Source of the DNA: Mesostigma viride
Lineage: Eukaryota; Streptophyta; Mesostigmatophyceae; Mesostigmatales; Mesostigmataceae
Direction of reading: 5' to 3'
Length of the DNA: 64,000 bases
NCBI GenBank assembly: GCA_009746045.1
Contig: RPFO01001802.1
Location: forward strand, 1-64,000
Under the pieces are notes generated by a model, which saw only the letters and a program-made list of their open reading frames with translations, was not told where the DNA came from and searched no databases. The stretch's first letter is position 1, and each line of letters begins with the position of its first letter. Both the position numbers and the translations under genes were made by a program. Positions 23,501-35,045 of the stretch are shown here, in pieces.

Positions 23501-23856
23501 GCGCTGCCAATCACGCGGGCGCCAGCATCATGCGCCTGGTCCAGTTTCCCCTTCACTCTGGCCATGACCGCACGCTGCCGCGCCAGGCACTTGGCCAATA
23601 GCTCCGCCGCCGCCTGCGTTGCCGTGGCAGCTGGCATGAGCTCGTCGTTGCACTCCTTGACCGCCACCCCTGCCAATGCCAGCGCGTCCTGGATGTTGTC
23701 CATGGTCACCGCTTGGGCTGCGTCAGCATCAGCTGTCGCAGGCGCAAACAGTTGGCGGGACAAGCTTTTGGCCTTTCCCACTGCTTGGTCCTGGCCCGAG
23801 TTTTCAGGCCCATCCACATCTGGGTTTGCACCTTTGGGACCGTCCACATTCATCAT
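20596..23856 (-). CDS. coiled coil - protein kinase - HECT-like - RZ zinc finger fusion protein
   Basis: This is a single-exon open frame of 1,086 residues from ATG at 23,856 (numbers below count from an in-frame GTG two codons upstream). Residues 60-245 are Ala/Glu/Lys/Arg-rich coiled coil. The kinase domain (about 290-600) has a complete catalytic set: VIK Lys 323, HRDLKPEN 417-424, DFG 437-439 and APPE 464-467. A Ser/Asn/Gly-rich insert at 505-555 lies within the C-lobe. Residues 600-996 resemble a HECT E3 domain: MGRVLAKAVLECLHVPVRF near 741, REGFLSLDD near 856, LPTFAQETGC with candidate catalytic Cys 973. The tail 1018-1070 is an RZ-type finger: WYRCPNGHPYAIGECGG then CPTCGSCIGG, ligands Cys 1035, His 1039, Cys 1055 and Cys 1058. 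RZ fingers occur in RNF213 and ZNFX1. The predicted role is phospho-regulated ubiquitylation; the HECT call is weaker than the kinase and RZ calls. Confidence 0.88.
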   Translation of the reverse strand: MMNVDGPKGANPDVDGPENSGQDQAVGKAKSLSRQLFAPATADADAAQAVTMDNIQDALALAGVAVKECNDELMPAATATQAAAELLAKCLARQRAVMARVKGKLDQAHDAGARVIGSAVAVMGGETPAEDAEQAGTLRALVKRKREQLAEMMAAREGLHPTEVRLGMLQRDLRDVKKQKAQARAHLEIAELDEKEKEAAELRRQLDELEDKQRGIVSDLNKLTAEAEDATRKMTQYYPEVAALPERASRLSKALPSATRSNNNRNSGAGDAGSSRGAGSGGDIVDPDWSLACFRDGMGRPLGSSKIRVVEDREGNSWVIKELCREKELRREGSRLEALRHPLVIRLERIFFDGGLAYLQMPYCKNGSLRGWFETIKARTREGHPLPMDQRQQVWVTMRQVFQAVAFIHRKGVVHRDLKPENILLQDDGQIAVCDFGVSHDASRAFQTTLATHAAGFTTAYAPPEVLADQPSAKRWPFAQDMWSLGIMLTELLTGSLPVWNAAAGCLEDDSKKDAASKMDAGQGRPVSGPDASSNNDTNNGRNNGSNNGSSSQLHQGDPWTAALRVLAFALVQVDPALRPSAEDALSDPQGFLARDLTQVAAEQQRRMHALSSFLESLRRCPARVAGRAHVLKVTDLDNRPQLVEQMLEVFAADGLDLQVLFSVECGGIRVPLSEALDRFFQAVVLPEAGLFEQGREGREDVLPASLLQEGVAFLPKKLAPPEGRGQRKQHMSKLRAMGRVLAKAVLECLHVPVRFATALCCFLVGDEQLADATPSRCLELMAEFDPVIAGQMRGVLAITHGSGQEHAMMASMLIRCAAKDDFAITDANKGAVVRQAVHQRLCGDRREELGALREGFLSLDDLMADHLKLMTGEVMVTLFFGQDYLDVDKAVKAFVFPEELWGGTNSAKEGPPIVKDWLQRFIREVSETGLRLLCLRALGGVDALHSGHRCLVVPGGEQRELPTFAQETGCMYMPEGCQNYTVFQARMHRALRAGEYGVRTGAQQEERLAREEMDVVVGAMSGQVRAGGWYRCPNGHPYAIGECGGAMEQARCPTCGSCIGGQQHRLRDDNQNALDIDGAAAPAWN

Positions 23857-23882
23857 GGCCACATCGGTGGACCCCGGTGGCC

Positions 23883-24085
23883 CACCATCGGTTGCCCCAG
23901 GTCCACTGGCCCCTCCAAAATCAACCGGGATAGGTCTACTCAGCCCCCCCCACCACCATCGGTTGCCCCAGGTCCACTGGCCCCTCCAAAATCAACCGGG
24001 ATAGGTCTACTCAGCCCCCCCCCCCCTCCATCGGTTGCCCCGGCTGTATTCAGCCCCCCCGCATCGGTTGTCCCGGGTCTACTCA
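23883..24085. repeat. in-gene tandem repeat with C homopolymers
   Basis: Two near-identical units of about 70 bp (CATCGGTTGCCCCAGGTCC through GGTCTACTCAG) and shorter diverged ones are joined by C runs of 8 and 12 on the plus strand. The 12-base run keeps the frame; the 8-base run does not. Confidence 0.9.
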
Positions 24086-24707
24086 ACCACTCCGCATCGG
24101 TTAATCCAAGTCTCAGGTCAATAGACCCACCACGAGTCAGCCCCTCCAGCATCTGCTTTTGCTTCACCCTCTCCCCTGCCAGCGCCGCCTTGCGTGCATA
24201 GCTCTCCTCGAGCCGCCGCAACGCCGCCACATGTCCCTCCATCGCCTGGTCCCTGGCGGAGAGCGCCGCAGCGTCCAGGGGCTTCTCGCGCGCGGCCGCG
24301 ACGGCCTCCATCAGCGCCGCCTCGGTCCCTCGACACGCCTCGGAGAGGCGCTGGCCCTCGTCATCCGTGGTCCGTAGGGAGGTCCTCAGAGTGGACAGCT
24401 CCAGCATGGTGTCCCAGAGGGCACGGCCGAGGTTTTGTGTGCGCTGCGCCAGGTGCCACGTGTCGTGCCCGCTCGCGTCCACGTGGCTCGAGGAGGCTTC
24501 TAGGAGGAGGCGCTGGGGGTCCTGTGCGGTATGGGATGCTGATTCGGCGAAGGTGGGCAAGAAGAGCTCGCGTTTCCACTGGAGGCCTCGCAGGGTCCTT
24601 GGCTCGAGCCTGCGAGGTGTGCCGGACACAAATGGACCAAAACGCGACGCCCATGTAACCGCCCCATCATGCAGAAGGCCACGCAGTGTGATCAGGCAAC
24701 ACTCCAT
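23940..24707 (-). CDS. coiled-coil N-terminal part of the kinase-HECT-RZ gene, split by a frame change
   Basis: This 255-residue frame starts with MECCLITLRGLLHDG and has an Ala/Glu/Arg/Leu-rich coiled coil (roughly residues 80-200). It ends in two protein repeats with the core LSRPIPVDFGGASGPGATDGG. Its stop lies just after an 8-G tract (gene strand, 23,944-23,951). One extra G there would make the third repeat unit read on in frame into the kinase frame, whose coding sequence stays open upstream of its first ATG. So the two frames are probably one gene of about 1,365 residues. The break may be a sequencing or assembly error, or a real mutation. I do not recognise a family for this part alone. 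Confidence 0.6.
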   Translation of the reverse strand: MECCLITLRGLLHDGAVTWASRFGPFVSGTPRRLEPRTLRGLQWKRELFLPTFAESASHTAQDPQRLLLEASSSHVDASGHDTWHLAQRTQNLGRALWDTMLELSTLRTSLRTTDDEGQRLSEACRGTEAALMEAVAAAREKPLDAAALSARDQAMEGHVAALRRLEESYARKAALAGERVKQKQMLEGLTRGGSIDLRLGLTDAEWLSRPGTTDAGGLNTAGATDGGGGGLSRPIPVDFGGASGPGATDGGGGG

Positions 24708-25226
24708 TCACGGCTCAACCATGTCTTCATGGTGCCTGATATTCAGAAGCCGCCGGGGAGAGGGGACCATCACCATCGATAACCACGACCAATCGACTAC
24801 CCCAACGGAAACAATAGGATCAGCCGGTGTCCGATTAGTGGGCAAGCACAAACACCAGACTACTTACAATGGTGCTTGCCTATGCAACGGTTAACTGCGT
24901 ACGGCACAAATGCGCGATGTTTTACTCGGGGACACATTGACCAGTGACGTGTAATCACAGCCAGTGACACGTGATCACAGCCCTTAGAGAACCGCTTGGC
25001 AGCCTGTTCGTGAGGCATCGGGCCGCCACTGACCGCCAAAAGCAGCCCTCCAGCGAGAGGCATGTACTCACACCCCGAGACAGGCCGCTAATAATGATAA
25101 CAACGATGACGATAGCAGCATGATGACATGAGGGTAAAAGTAGTAGCAACAAACGACATAAACAACTAATAGCGACAAATGGCATAAAACAACAGCGACA
25201 CCCGACACCGGCAGAAAATGATAGTA
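24708..25226. other. intergenic: kinase promoter side and USP pseudogene 3' flank
   Basis: About 520 bp lies between two minus-strand genes. It holds A/C-rich sequence, a short direct repeat CCAGTGACGTGTAATCACAG/CCAGTGACACGTGATCACAG (near 24,941 and 24,961), and no gene. Confidence 0.5.
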
Positions 25227-27837
25227 TCACCTCTTTGGTGCCGCCTCCTTTTCGGGCGTCGCTGCCTCCTCGCGGCTGCGCTTCCGAGGGGTGCTTCTCG
25301 GCTGGGCCGGGTGGACGACTGCGGGCCAGGCGTCCCACCTCCCCGCCTGGAGCGTCTGATGGCAGCAGAGAGGAGCGAGCACGTGGCACCATTTAATTAA
25401 CAAGGGAAAAAAAGTGTCAAAGTCACTGATAACTATAATGCTGTTCATGTTGTGCGACCCTTTGCTTCAATTAGACCGGGCAGGGCATGAGGGGCTGTCG
25501 GCACAATGGATGCAGTCGCAGGCGCGAAGAGGATATCACAACTGGTGGGACCAGGCTATCATCTGGGTGAGTCCAGGATAAAACATATGGTGGCAGACGC
25601 GACCAGAATAATTCATTAACTACGCGTGCTCCCGATTGGGAGACGCGACCAGAATAAGTGAACATGAAAAGCTGGCTGACGCCTGCCGATTCGCGAGCCA
25701 TGCGACAAATGGGTCCCAAATTTCTGCCACTGCAAATTATCCATGATGAGTGCGCTCTCCTTATCGACCCGACAAGCCTACCCTATCCTCAAAAGTTAAG
25801 TGCTCCCTTGTGGCAGCTGTTGTCCGCCAGAGCTGCATGCATTCCTAGTAGGTAGCCAATCCATGTCAACCCAGGCAGGGAGACTCGATCCGCTGGCAAA
25901 GCAACACGATGAAGCACGTACTGCACGCAAGCCGACACGTTCACCCCGTTTGCTCCCCAACTACCAGCATCATGATTGCAATATGTTGCTCTGCACTTCC
26001 CAAATAAGGTAGCTAATCATGCAGGAAGGTGTACATCCATTTCAGGACGCATTACCCTGGCAAAACCAATGGCAGCTCTATGCCACATCGGACACCGTGA
26101 CAAGACCAAAAACCTTTCTACCTGGCAGTGCTTGGACACACTGCTCTCTCAGTTCTCGTAGCTACAAAGGTTCCAGAGTTCAATAGTTAAAAATTACATT
26201 CGCGTGTTATCAAGCACTCCAAGCGTTTATATTTCAATGTTCTCAAGCACTCCACGGCTTCCCAAGGCAAGCTACCCCCTATTTAGGCACAAACCTCCCC
26301 ACCTGGTACTTCCCGAGGACCACATCATCGTCGTCCAGGTACACCGCCGTGTCCACCACGACGATGGCAAACTTGCACCGGGCAAACTCCTTGGCCGCGG
26401 CGCCCAGCTTGGCCTGGAGGCGGGTCTTGACGGATGCCAGCTTCTCCTGTTCCCCGATCGCCAGCATAAAGGGCTGGCCGAACGCAGTCACCTGGAGGGG
26501 TGTCAGACAAATCATGTGCACAGCAAGGGAGGAAGAATGGGCCAGATGAGAAAGGGCATACGACGAGGATGGTGTTCAAGTGGGGAGACCTAGAAAAAAA
26601 AAAAAGGGACGGAGGAAAAGATGAGAGGTGGAGGAAGAGAAGGGAAGAGCGGCGTTGGCAGCCACGCCAAGCTGCGCTGAGAGCCAGCTCCTTGCAGTTC
26701 AACTTACGATCTTCTCGACGCAGGAGCGATTTCTCGGCAGCTTTGTACATGTTCAGAATTCTCGACTCAGTTAGAACAATGGCTGATGTGGGCACACCTT
26801 CGACTACTCCCAGACACAACAGCTACAGAGCAGATTTGACACAAGTGGAGGTACTTATGGGTGGAACGCATCTGCCCAAGCAAGGCAGCTAGATGAGCCC
26901 CTCTGCTGATTCTTTGTGCTGCGTACGATGTCGCATGCATTGCATATGGATAAATAATACGATGAGTGGTGCTTACTGGTAGCATCCCAGCCTCATTCTA
27001 CATTCAAAAAAAGGGAGCGCAGTTTCATGGTTCATGCGAAAAAGAAACAATCAGGGGCCTTTTATCTGCTGATCCTGGCGTTGTTATAAAGCTTGGCTTC
27101 GAGCATCAGAACCCTCTGGCTTGAGATAACAAAAGTGAGGACAAACGCATACTGCTGAGTGGTGGCTTGGATGAAACAGGAATGCACATACCCGTTCACT
27201 GCTGCCATCCGCCTCATTCCTCCGCACGTGGCTGACAGGGAGTAGCCTGGCCCCTGGCTCCGCCTGCGGTTCCTTCTCAGTGACCTGCCAGCGCAGGACA
27301 GCAGGGGATGTCCAACGTGTTACCAAGAAGGAATAGTAATATATCTAAACAAAATAGCAGTATCAGAACAGCTAAACCATGGGGCTGTAAGGGGTGAAAT
27401 GGGATGGAATGAGGAACTTTGCAGACAGAAGGCTGTTGTGAGGATCAGCCACAGAATACGTCAGAGTTCGATTTGCTGCTGAAACCAAAATTTGCCGCAG
27501 GCAAAATAATATGCTTCCAAAAATGACTTATGTTCTGTAGGTCCACTTTGGTGATGTTTTGTTTAGGTCAAATATTCTGTAGGTCTGCCATAGCCAAGGA
27601 GAGGAGAAATTTCAAGCCGTTAATCCCTTCCACCATGCGTTGTCATGTCCACGGGAGGAAATGGCAGCAGACGGGCATTTTTTCGCCCAGCCAACCAGCT
27701 ATGCAGTGCCTGGTGCGCCAGGGCCACACAGGACAACATGAAAATAGTTATTTGTAGTGCAAGTGACATGCACCCAGTCGATGCCAGGCCTCCATAATCA
27801 GAGCCTCCGTAGGAATAACCTGCGGAGGTTCTCATCG

Positions 27838-28196
27838 TCACATAAAGCCACCTCTCATAGTCACATAAAGCCACCTCTCATCACCATATAAAGCCACCTC
27901 TCATCGTCACATAAAGCCACCTCTCATCATCATATAAAGCCGCCTCTCATCGTCATATAAAGCCACCTCTCATGGTCACATAAAGCCACCTCTCATCACC
28001 ATATAAAGCCACCTTTCATAGTCACATAAAGCCACCTCTCATGGTCACATAAAGCCACCTCTCATCACCATATAAAGCCACCTCTCATCACCACATAAAG
28101 CCACCTCTCATCGTCACATAAAGCCACCTCTCATGGTCACATAAAGCCACCTCTCATCATCATATAAAGCCACCTCTCATCGTCATATAAAGCCAG
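27838..28196. repeat. 21-22 bp minisatellite in intron of the left USP copy
   Basis: About 16 units of CATAAAGCCACCTCTCATSR (with GTCA/CCAT/ATCA variants) lie between exons Q and R. Confidence 0.93.
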
Positions 28197-30741
28197 CTAT
28201 GGACATGTTAATTGGCTATCTTGTGTGTGATCTTCCTTCCAAGAAACCCGGGCGCGATGCAAGCGGCTACTCGGCACCAACTATGAGCCCATGGGCCACG
28301 CTGGACTCCAAACGTGTGCCCTCCTAACAGAATCACCCCTAACAATGGCATCTTGCTACCTGCAGGGACCAGTAGCCGTCATCCACGTCATCGATGACCT
28401 CGGTCAGCGACAGCACCTTGTGGATGCGCCCGTCACGGACTCTGGTCACCACCAGCTCACCCAGGTGGGCGCACTCCCGCTCCGCCTTGACCAGCTTGAG
28501 CACGTCGGCCACGGTGCTCCCAGGGGGCAGCGGGACACGGAAGCACGCCACCTGTGCCAACAGGGAATGTGTGGAAAGAAGGGAGGGCATTCACGTGAGT
28601 ACTGCCAACGCAACAGAGGGCCTCGGGTTCCAGAGCCATGCTAAGAGAGTTGCAGGGCTTTCTTCTCCCTCATGTTGCTAAAAACGGATGAGAACAAGAA
28701 AAACAACGCTTAGTCGTACAGCCTTATTCCACCAAGAAACACAACATGGAACAAACAGTGGGCACCGTGAGGACCAGGGCCATGGGGACACTCGCAGGGT
28801 CGGATCGAGCCGTGGTGGCAAAGGAAGCCTGCAATCGATCCAATAGAAATACTCACGTAATCAGGACAAGTAGTACGATTCTGCTATTAATGTTTATGCT
28901 CATCTAAAATTTAAAATCAAGGAATATAGAAATAGACCAATTGAAAACGTGGTAGACAGAAACCAAGAAAGACAAGAAGACGCTCTTTGCACGCGCACCA
29001 CCTCGCTGCGCTGGTCATGCACGGAGATGCTGACAACTCTCGAACGTCCCGGGGGGTCCAGCACCTCGTAGTACAGCACATCGCTGGCCGCGCCGCTGCA
29101 CGCCAGCACACGCAGCAGGCTCTGACGGCGTGCCATTGGCATCCTTGAGAGCAGCGCTGTCCTGAGCCGTGCCCTCCCGGGCTGTCCTTTCAGCGCTGTC
29201 CTTATTGCCCTCGGAGGGTGTTCTTTTGGGCCTGTCCGTACCGCCGTCTGCTGTCACTTGCTTCTGCACCTGCTGCTGCACCCGGGCCACCACCTGGTCG
29301 AATGTGTCGGTCTTGGACCTGAGTACAATAATCCAGTCGTGGACATCGCATGGCACACATAAGGCCGTGTTGACACGTTCAGGAGAGATCACTCCACGTC
29401 AACGTCTTAATCAAATGTGATACCAGTATGACAACGGTGGGTTCTGAGCCAAATAGGCTGCTGAGATGCACACACCTCCACTGAATTGTGCTTTAGTAAA
29501 CATCATTATCTCGGCACCGGGAAATAAGAGAATTCCCACACATGCAGCACATGCATCCATTCCACACAGCATAGGTGCGTGATATCGTTTGCTACAGCTA
29601 CGTGGACTGCCCACAGAGGCAAGCATACATTGAATATAAACGAAAAAATCAGGTCACGCACATTAAGTGACATCATTGAGATATTTAAGTCACAATATTA
29701 ACAAACATCTAGTAGAAATGATTATATAATCGTACTGCGTCACTAGCTGCCTGCCTGTCCACACCGCACGCTTTAGCCAACGAAATTTTGCGTAGTCGAA
29801 TATGCCTCAAGCGTGTGACATGGGCAGTCATGCAGAGACGCAGTACGTAAGCAAATTCAACTGCTGCTACCACGGTGCCCACTCACAGCGCCAGCACAAA
29901 CATGTCTTTCTCAGGGTTTGCCAGATGGCGGAAGCGCACTGACTGCAGCTCGCGCGCGTGCTGGAGGAAGGACGGGACGTCGGGGAAGCGGCACCTGGCG
30001 GCCACATCGGGCGGGAGAGCCTTCTGAAAGCACAGGATGTCGCCAGTTCTTATCTGAAGGCAAGCCGCACAGGCATCGTTCGCTCATTCGCACAGCAAAA
30101 TAATTAAGTTGATTATGAAAGGAAATCAAATAGGATCATTTAAGGATAATGAGACCCATCCACCACGGCCGGCACTGGCTGTGTTTCGACAAGTAGGAAC
30201 AGTACAGCCTGCAGGGGGGGAATGCATACACAAGTATACCTTGAATGACATGAGACACGCACAGTGTTGAACCACTCTGGCCAGTCAAAAAATGCCCCAA
30301 TTGGGGAGACAACCTAGCACAAAGAATCGGGGTTCTTGGAACGGAGTTTCTTCTATACGTGAATGCGGGAACAAGAGGCCGCTGATTGAGCGGCTAATAG
30401 GTCGTAGTGTTTTTTCGTAGCTTTTTGGCTAGAGCTTTCGTGATTAGTAGATTCAGTATAGTGCATGGTTGAAAAATGAATTAAATAAAATGTGCGTTCC
30501 GCGCTTGGGTTGATATACCCGGGCGGAACGGGGCGTGAGGTGCAGTGCCCCTGAAAAGAACAACCTACGCATTATTTATTACTAGCCGTTCAGATTCGGG
30601 ATATTCTACCCCCGGTCTGTACGGTTAGCGTCTTACTAGCATCACTGAACATAAGGGTTTAATGACGTCAGTTAGCTAAGGATGAGGGAGGTTTGCGACT
30701 AAAAGCCGCTCAGGCTGGCTTTGTCGGCCACTTTCTTTGCT

Positions 30742-30818
30742 ACCCACCCACCCACCCACCCACCAGCCCACCCACCCACCCACCCACCCACCCACGCACC
30801 CACGCACCCACCCACCCG
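30742..30818. repeat. (CCCA)n array at the deletion junction
   Basis: A short CCCA/CGCA array lies in the left arm. To its left the sequence matches the right arm from 62,207 on; to its right it matches the right arm up to 50,216. It is the counterpart of the longer GGGT array at 61,978-62,208. Confidence 0.93.
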
Positions 30819-32450
30819 AAAAATGTAGAAAGTAATGTGTGTGTGTGTGTGTTTAGGTCATAAAGAGTCTATATCAGCCAGCACAGGTCCACAGCAACCG
30901 GTCGCAGTGGACCGTATTTGAAGCAGGTCCCAGCAAGCTCTACGACACTTAATCCACGTGGCCATGTGCGCGGTACCTTCCATGTTCCGTCTAAACTCTG
31001 GCACAGCAGGCGGGCCAAGTCTCCCGATGACAGCGGGGCAAGCCATTGACACGTGGCCCACTCCATTGTCTTTAGCAATGTGCTGGCGTCTGCACTGCCA
31101 TCCCGGTGCTGCATATAGTAGAAGAGGCCCTGCAGCTCTCGCAGAATGCTGATGCTGCTCTCCCCACCATCCATCTCAGCAGCAGGCACATGGTACACCG
31201 CCTGAAGGTGCGAGGGTGGCGCGCGAAGTGGCAGCGTGAATAAATAAACACGTAGACTGCGTCACGTGAGCAACAAGGCCACGATACCTCGGGTCTGTCA
31301 TGCTGGGATATAGCTCTCTACTATACCTTACAATACATGGTGACCCTAAACAGGCGAACACATGCCTCACATTGCCTGCAGGTGCGAGGGCGATGCCCCA
31401 TTTGAGGATCATAGTCACCATACAGAGGGCCAACGTGTGAGCTATAACACATGGTGCTTTACGGAACATAAGACATTCCTAACAGAATTGGCACCTGTAA
31501 AGGACAAGGACAATACTAAATGAAATACGGCCCTATTTCAGAAAAGCTGCCGCCATGGTGGATAAAAATTGCTGCTAAACTTCAGGTTCTGCTCAAATTG
31601 GGAGATCCAAACATCGCAGATGCTGATTCAGGCATTTGGGACAACCATCGAAGTGAACAGCGCAATGCTATCAAAGCACCGAGGAGGGCTGGACACCCAA
31701 CTACTTCCGCCATGAAAGGACTCGCAGCACAAGACAGCATTCACCGGGCATATTGAAGCCATAGATCCATCCCTATCTAACCTTCTCAGTCTGCTGACAA
31801 GGGGCCAACCAAGGCATGCACACCATCACAGTGCAAATAAATAAATAAATGAAAATGAACCGCGGTTCCAAGTTCAGCAGCAAGTGGATTGCGACAGTTG
31901 GCATTAATCAGGCTTAAGAGGTTCATTCTCCTACATGTAAAATTCCAAGGTTAGAAATTCACGCCGCCTGCGAAAGTGATATTGAAAGTAAACGATGATC
32001 ATTCTTTTACACATGAGATCCATGGTAGGTCAATTTTTATTCGGGTAGATACATCTATTCCAACACTGTGAATCATGAACTTGGGGAAGCAGGCCACAAC
32101 TTAGGCAACCCTGCATGGAAACAGAAAAGTGCTACAAAATTGCTTGTAGCAAAAGGCTGGCCCATTTTCTATGTACCCTCATTTCATCACCCCCCGTAAG
32201 CTTGACCGCCGAGGTTGGGCGGAAACTCAGACGACACTGCGGTTTGATTGGGAGGCCGTGCGTTCATTCCAGGTCAGCGCCGACAGCTTTTCAAAAATGG
32301 CAAAAAACTGTCAACTGCGAGTGACGCAACATGCTATTGGCTGATCTCATCAAGCTATGCTGGGCAGTTCGATACCGCACGTATGGCTGCATCAACCTTA
32401 TCTCCACTAGACACAGGAACACCTGGAACTCCCCCGTGCTATTGGCAATA

Positions 32451-32546
32451 TTATTGTATATAAATATGGATATATATGAATATATAAAATATATAATATA
32501 TTATTATATATGTAATATGGATATAATATGAATATATATATAATAT
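32451..32546. repeat. AT-rich microsatellite present only in the left arm
   Basis: ATATGGATATATATGAATAT-type repeats of about 90 bp have no counterpart at the matching place in the right arm (near 48,590). Confidence 0.85.
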
Positions 32547-34889
32547 GGAGGGCACACAAGTCTGGCCAGAAAAGAGGCAGTGTGAGTGTCGGGCGTCAGC
32601 CCCCACAAACCTATGCTGCCCCAACATAGCCATAGCAGTGAGCTCTATGCAACCAGCTAACCTGGCTCTCCTTTTCTACCACTATTGTTTGAAGACCAAA
32701 CAAGTAGTTAATTATTTTTTAAAAATGCTCGACGAACACCCTATGCTCAGGAAAATATGGCTAAGATCTGGAAAATATGCACGTTTTGCGATTCCTGTCA
32801 TTGCAATCGCGATTCCTGCCAGTGCAATGGCCCAAGCACAAGCACTGGTATTTACGGGTGGCCAATCCGCACAAGGACGCAGCTTACCTGACGGAAGCAG
32901 GGAATGTGGTACAGGGTCTGCAGCAGGGCATTGGCGCATTGAACGCCGCCCTGAACTTTAAGGCCGACATATCCTGTCGCTTTTTTGGAGTCATAGCTGG
33001 CAACGGAAATGGAAGGCAGCAGGAGACAGAACAACACCCAAATGGCATGCTTGCCAGACAGCGAGCAGAAAGCTCCCGTAACCAGGTTAAGGAGGAGGCA
33101 GGGCTGACTGATGTCATGCAAATGGAACGGATAGAACGATAATAAACACTGCAATAAAGCGATAGCAACACTGCAAGCTGGCACCGCTGATCAAAGCAAT
33201 GCCAGTGGCATGTAGCGCAAGTCAAATCACCTTCTCACAATCTACGACAACAAAAAATAGATACTGAGAACGAGCAATCTGCGTGATGGCGGCCCTCATG
33301 TTACAGCCAGAATGTGTGTGACTTTCACAAGCGCGCTTAAACACTCCCCATGCATGGCAATGTTTGTCCAACCACCAAGCAAACCTTGACAACACGGTGG
33401 AACGAAGACAGCGCCACAGCGGGTTCACCAACGGAGAGCTGAACTATAACCGCAAGTGAGGTTTCCTCCATGACAAACCACATGGTCGCCTGTTAATTAT
33501 GTGAACGGAGACACTAGGAAAAGTTATTGAATTCTGCTTTTGCCTTTCTGTGATGTGACTGGATGGCGACTGAAACACAAATTTTGCCAATCCCCACCAC
33601 GACCTTACAAACTGGAAAACACAGTCTTTTTTGTTTTTTCTTTTTCAAATGCTTCAGCTTCTAAAGCTGTAGTGTAAACCATCTCCAAAATCTATCCGCC
33701 TTCTTTTACACAGCAAAACGGTATGTAATATCTGTACTATGAAAAAGGCTCAGACGTTTAGAACAAGCCATGCCCCAGTACACGAATATGCTAATGTTCT
33801 CATCCTTGTGATGGTGTTGGCCCAGGAAACTCCACACAGCCACCAGAACAACTTCAAAGTCATGTGCGTCCAAACAGGAACACATCATGAGACAAAGGGG
33901 GCAGCTTGTCACTACCGCCCCCACCCATGCTGCACAACCTCCAGCTGCTGCATCGCTTTGGCATGGGTGAGATGAGCTTGCTGGATGAGATGAGATGAGA
34001 TGAGCGTGCTCCTCCCGTAAGCATAGAATGACCCCAGAAAATCACCCGCTGCTCACAAATGCTGCCCAACAATTCTCATAAGGATACTCGTGAGCGAGCG
34101 TCGGTGCGGGTTGCGGCCTGCAGCTGAGGAGACGCACTGTGATGAACACGGTATCGTCCTTCAGAAGAACCTTGTCATGTATGTGTTGCAGTCGCAAAAA
34201 CGTCGCAAAACCCCAGCCAGTGTCTAGCTTGGTAAACTTGTCGCCGCCGTTTGAACTTGCCACTGCGTAAATACCCACAGTGTACACCAGCGAGACTATA
34301 TGAAAACACAACAATAGGTAGTCAGCTATGTCAAGCCAACCATGTACAAGAATCACTGCTCTCGCTGCTCATGGAGAAGCCTACGCAGTACGCAGGGCAT
34401 CAAGAGAATGGCAGCAACTGCTACGAAATAGTAGCGTAAAATGAAACATAACCCGCCAACGGGATATGGCCGTGCAAGCAACAGGCATTTACGCCTCAAA
34501 TGAAGCTGCGATGAACCGATCCCAAAATGCTGGGTCTTCTGCTAGCGAAGATAAGCAGATATATTCAGCACCGAGGTCAGCCCGAAATAGCGGCACGTTC
34601 TGGGTGCCTGGATGTGAGCCCTGATGTTGCTAATACAGCAAGGAAAGCACGGCAGGCCATGGTGCGCACAGTAGCATATCCATATACACATATTTCTGGC
34701 CTGCGCTGGTTGTCTCCATGATATGCTACAGGTATGATACAGAAACGATACGTGAACACATAGTATAATACATAACACATATAGATATATGTGACCAGCT
34801 ACTTTTCTCCAGTGCACGAGCATGAGTGCGATGCCGGCATTGATCAGCACATGTGGGTGCAATGTGTGGTGCAGAATGGCCAGTGATAG

Positions 34890-35045
34890 GAAATACGTTT
34901 TGCAATGCGGGAAATACGCCGAATACGGAATACGGACGAAGATTTTTCCGTATTGCGAAAATATGCAAAAATACGGATAAAACGGTGCACGCGCGCTTTT
35001 GCGCCAAAGGCGCGTTTCGACGGACCCGCGCGCGCCAGACCACTT
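34890..35045. repeat. CGTATT/ATACGG-rich degenerate repeat, left arm
   Basis: Many spaced AATACGG words are followed by a CGCGCGC-rich palindromic stretch (TTTGCGCCAAAGGCGCG). The mate is at about 46,075-46,225. A second pair of such repeats is at 37,685-37,795 and 43,145-43,260. Confidence 0.7.
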
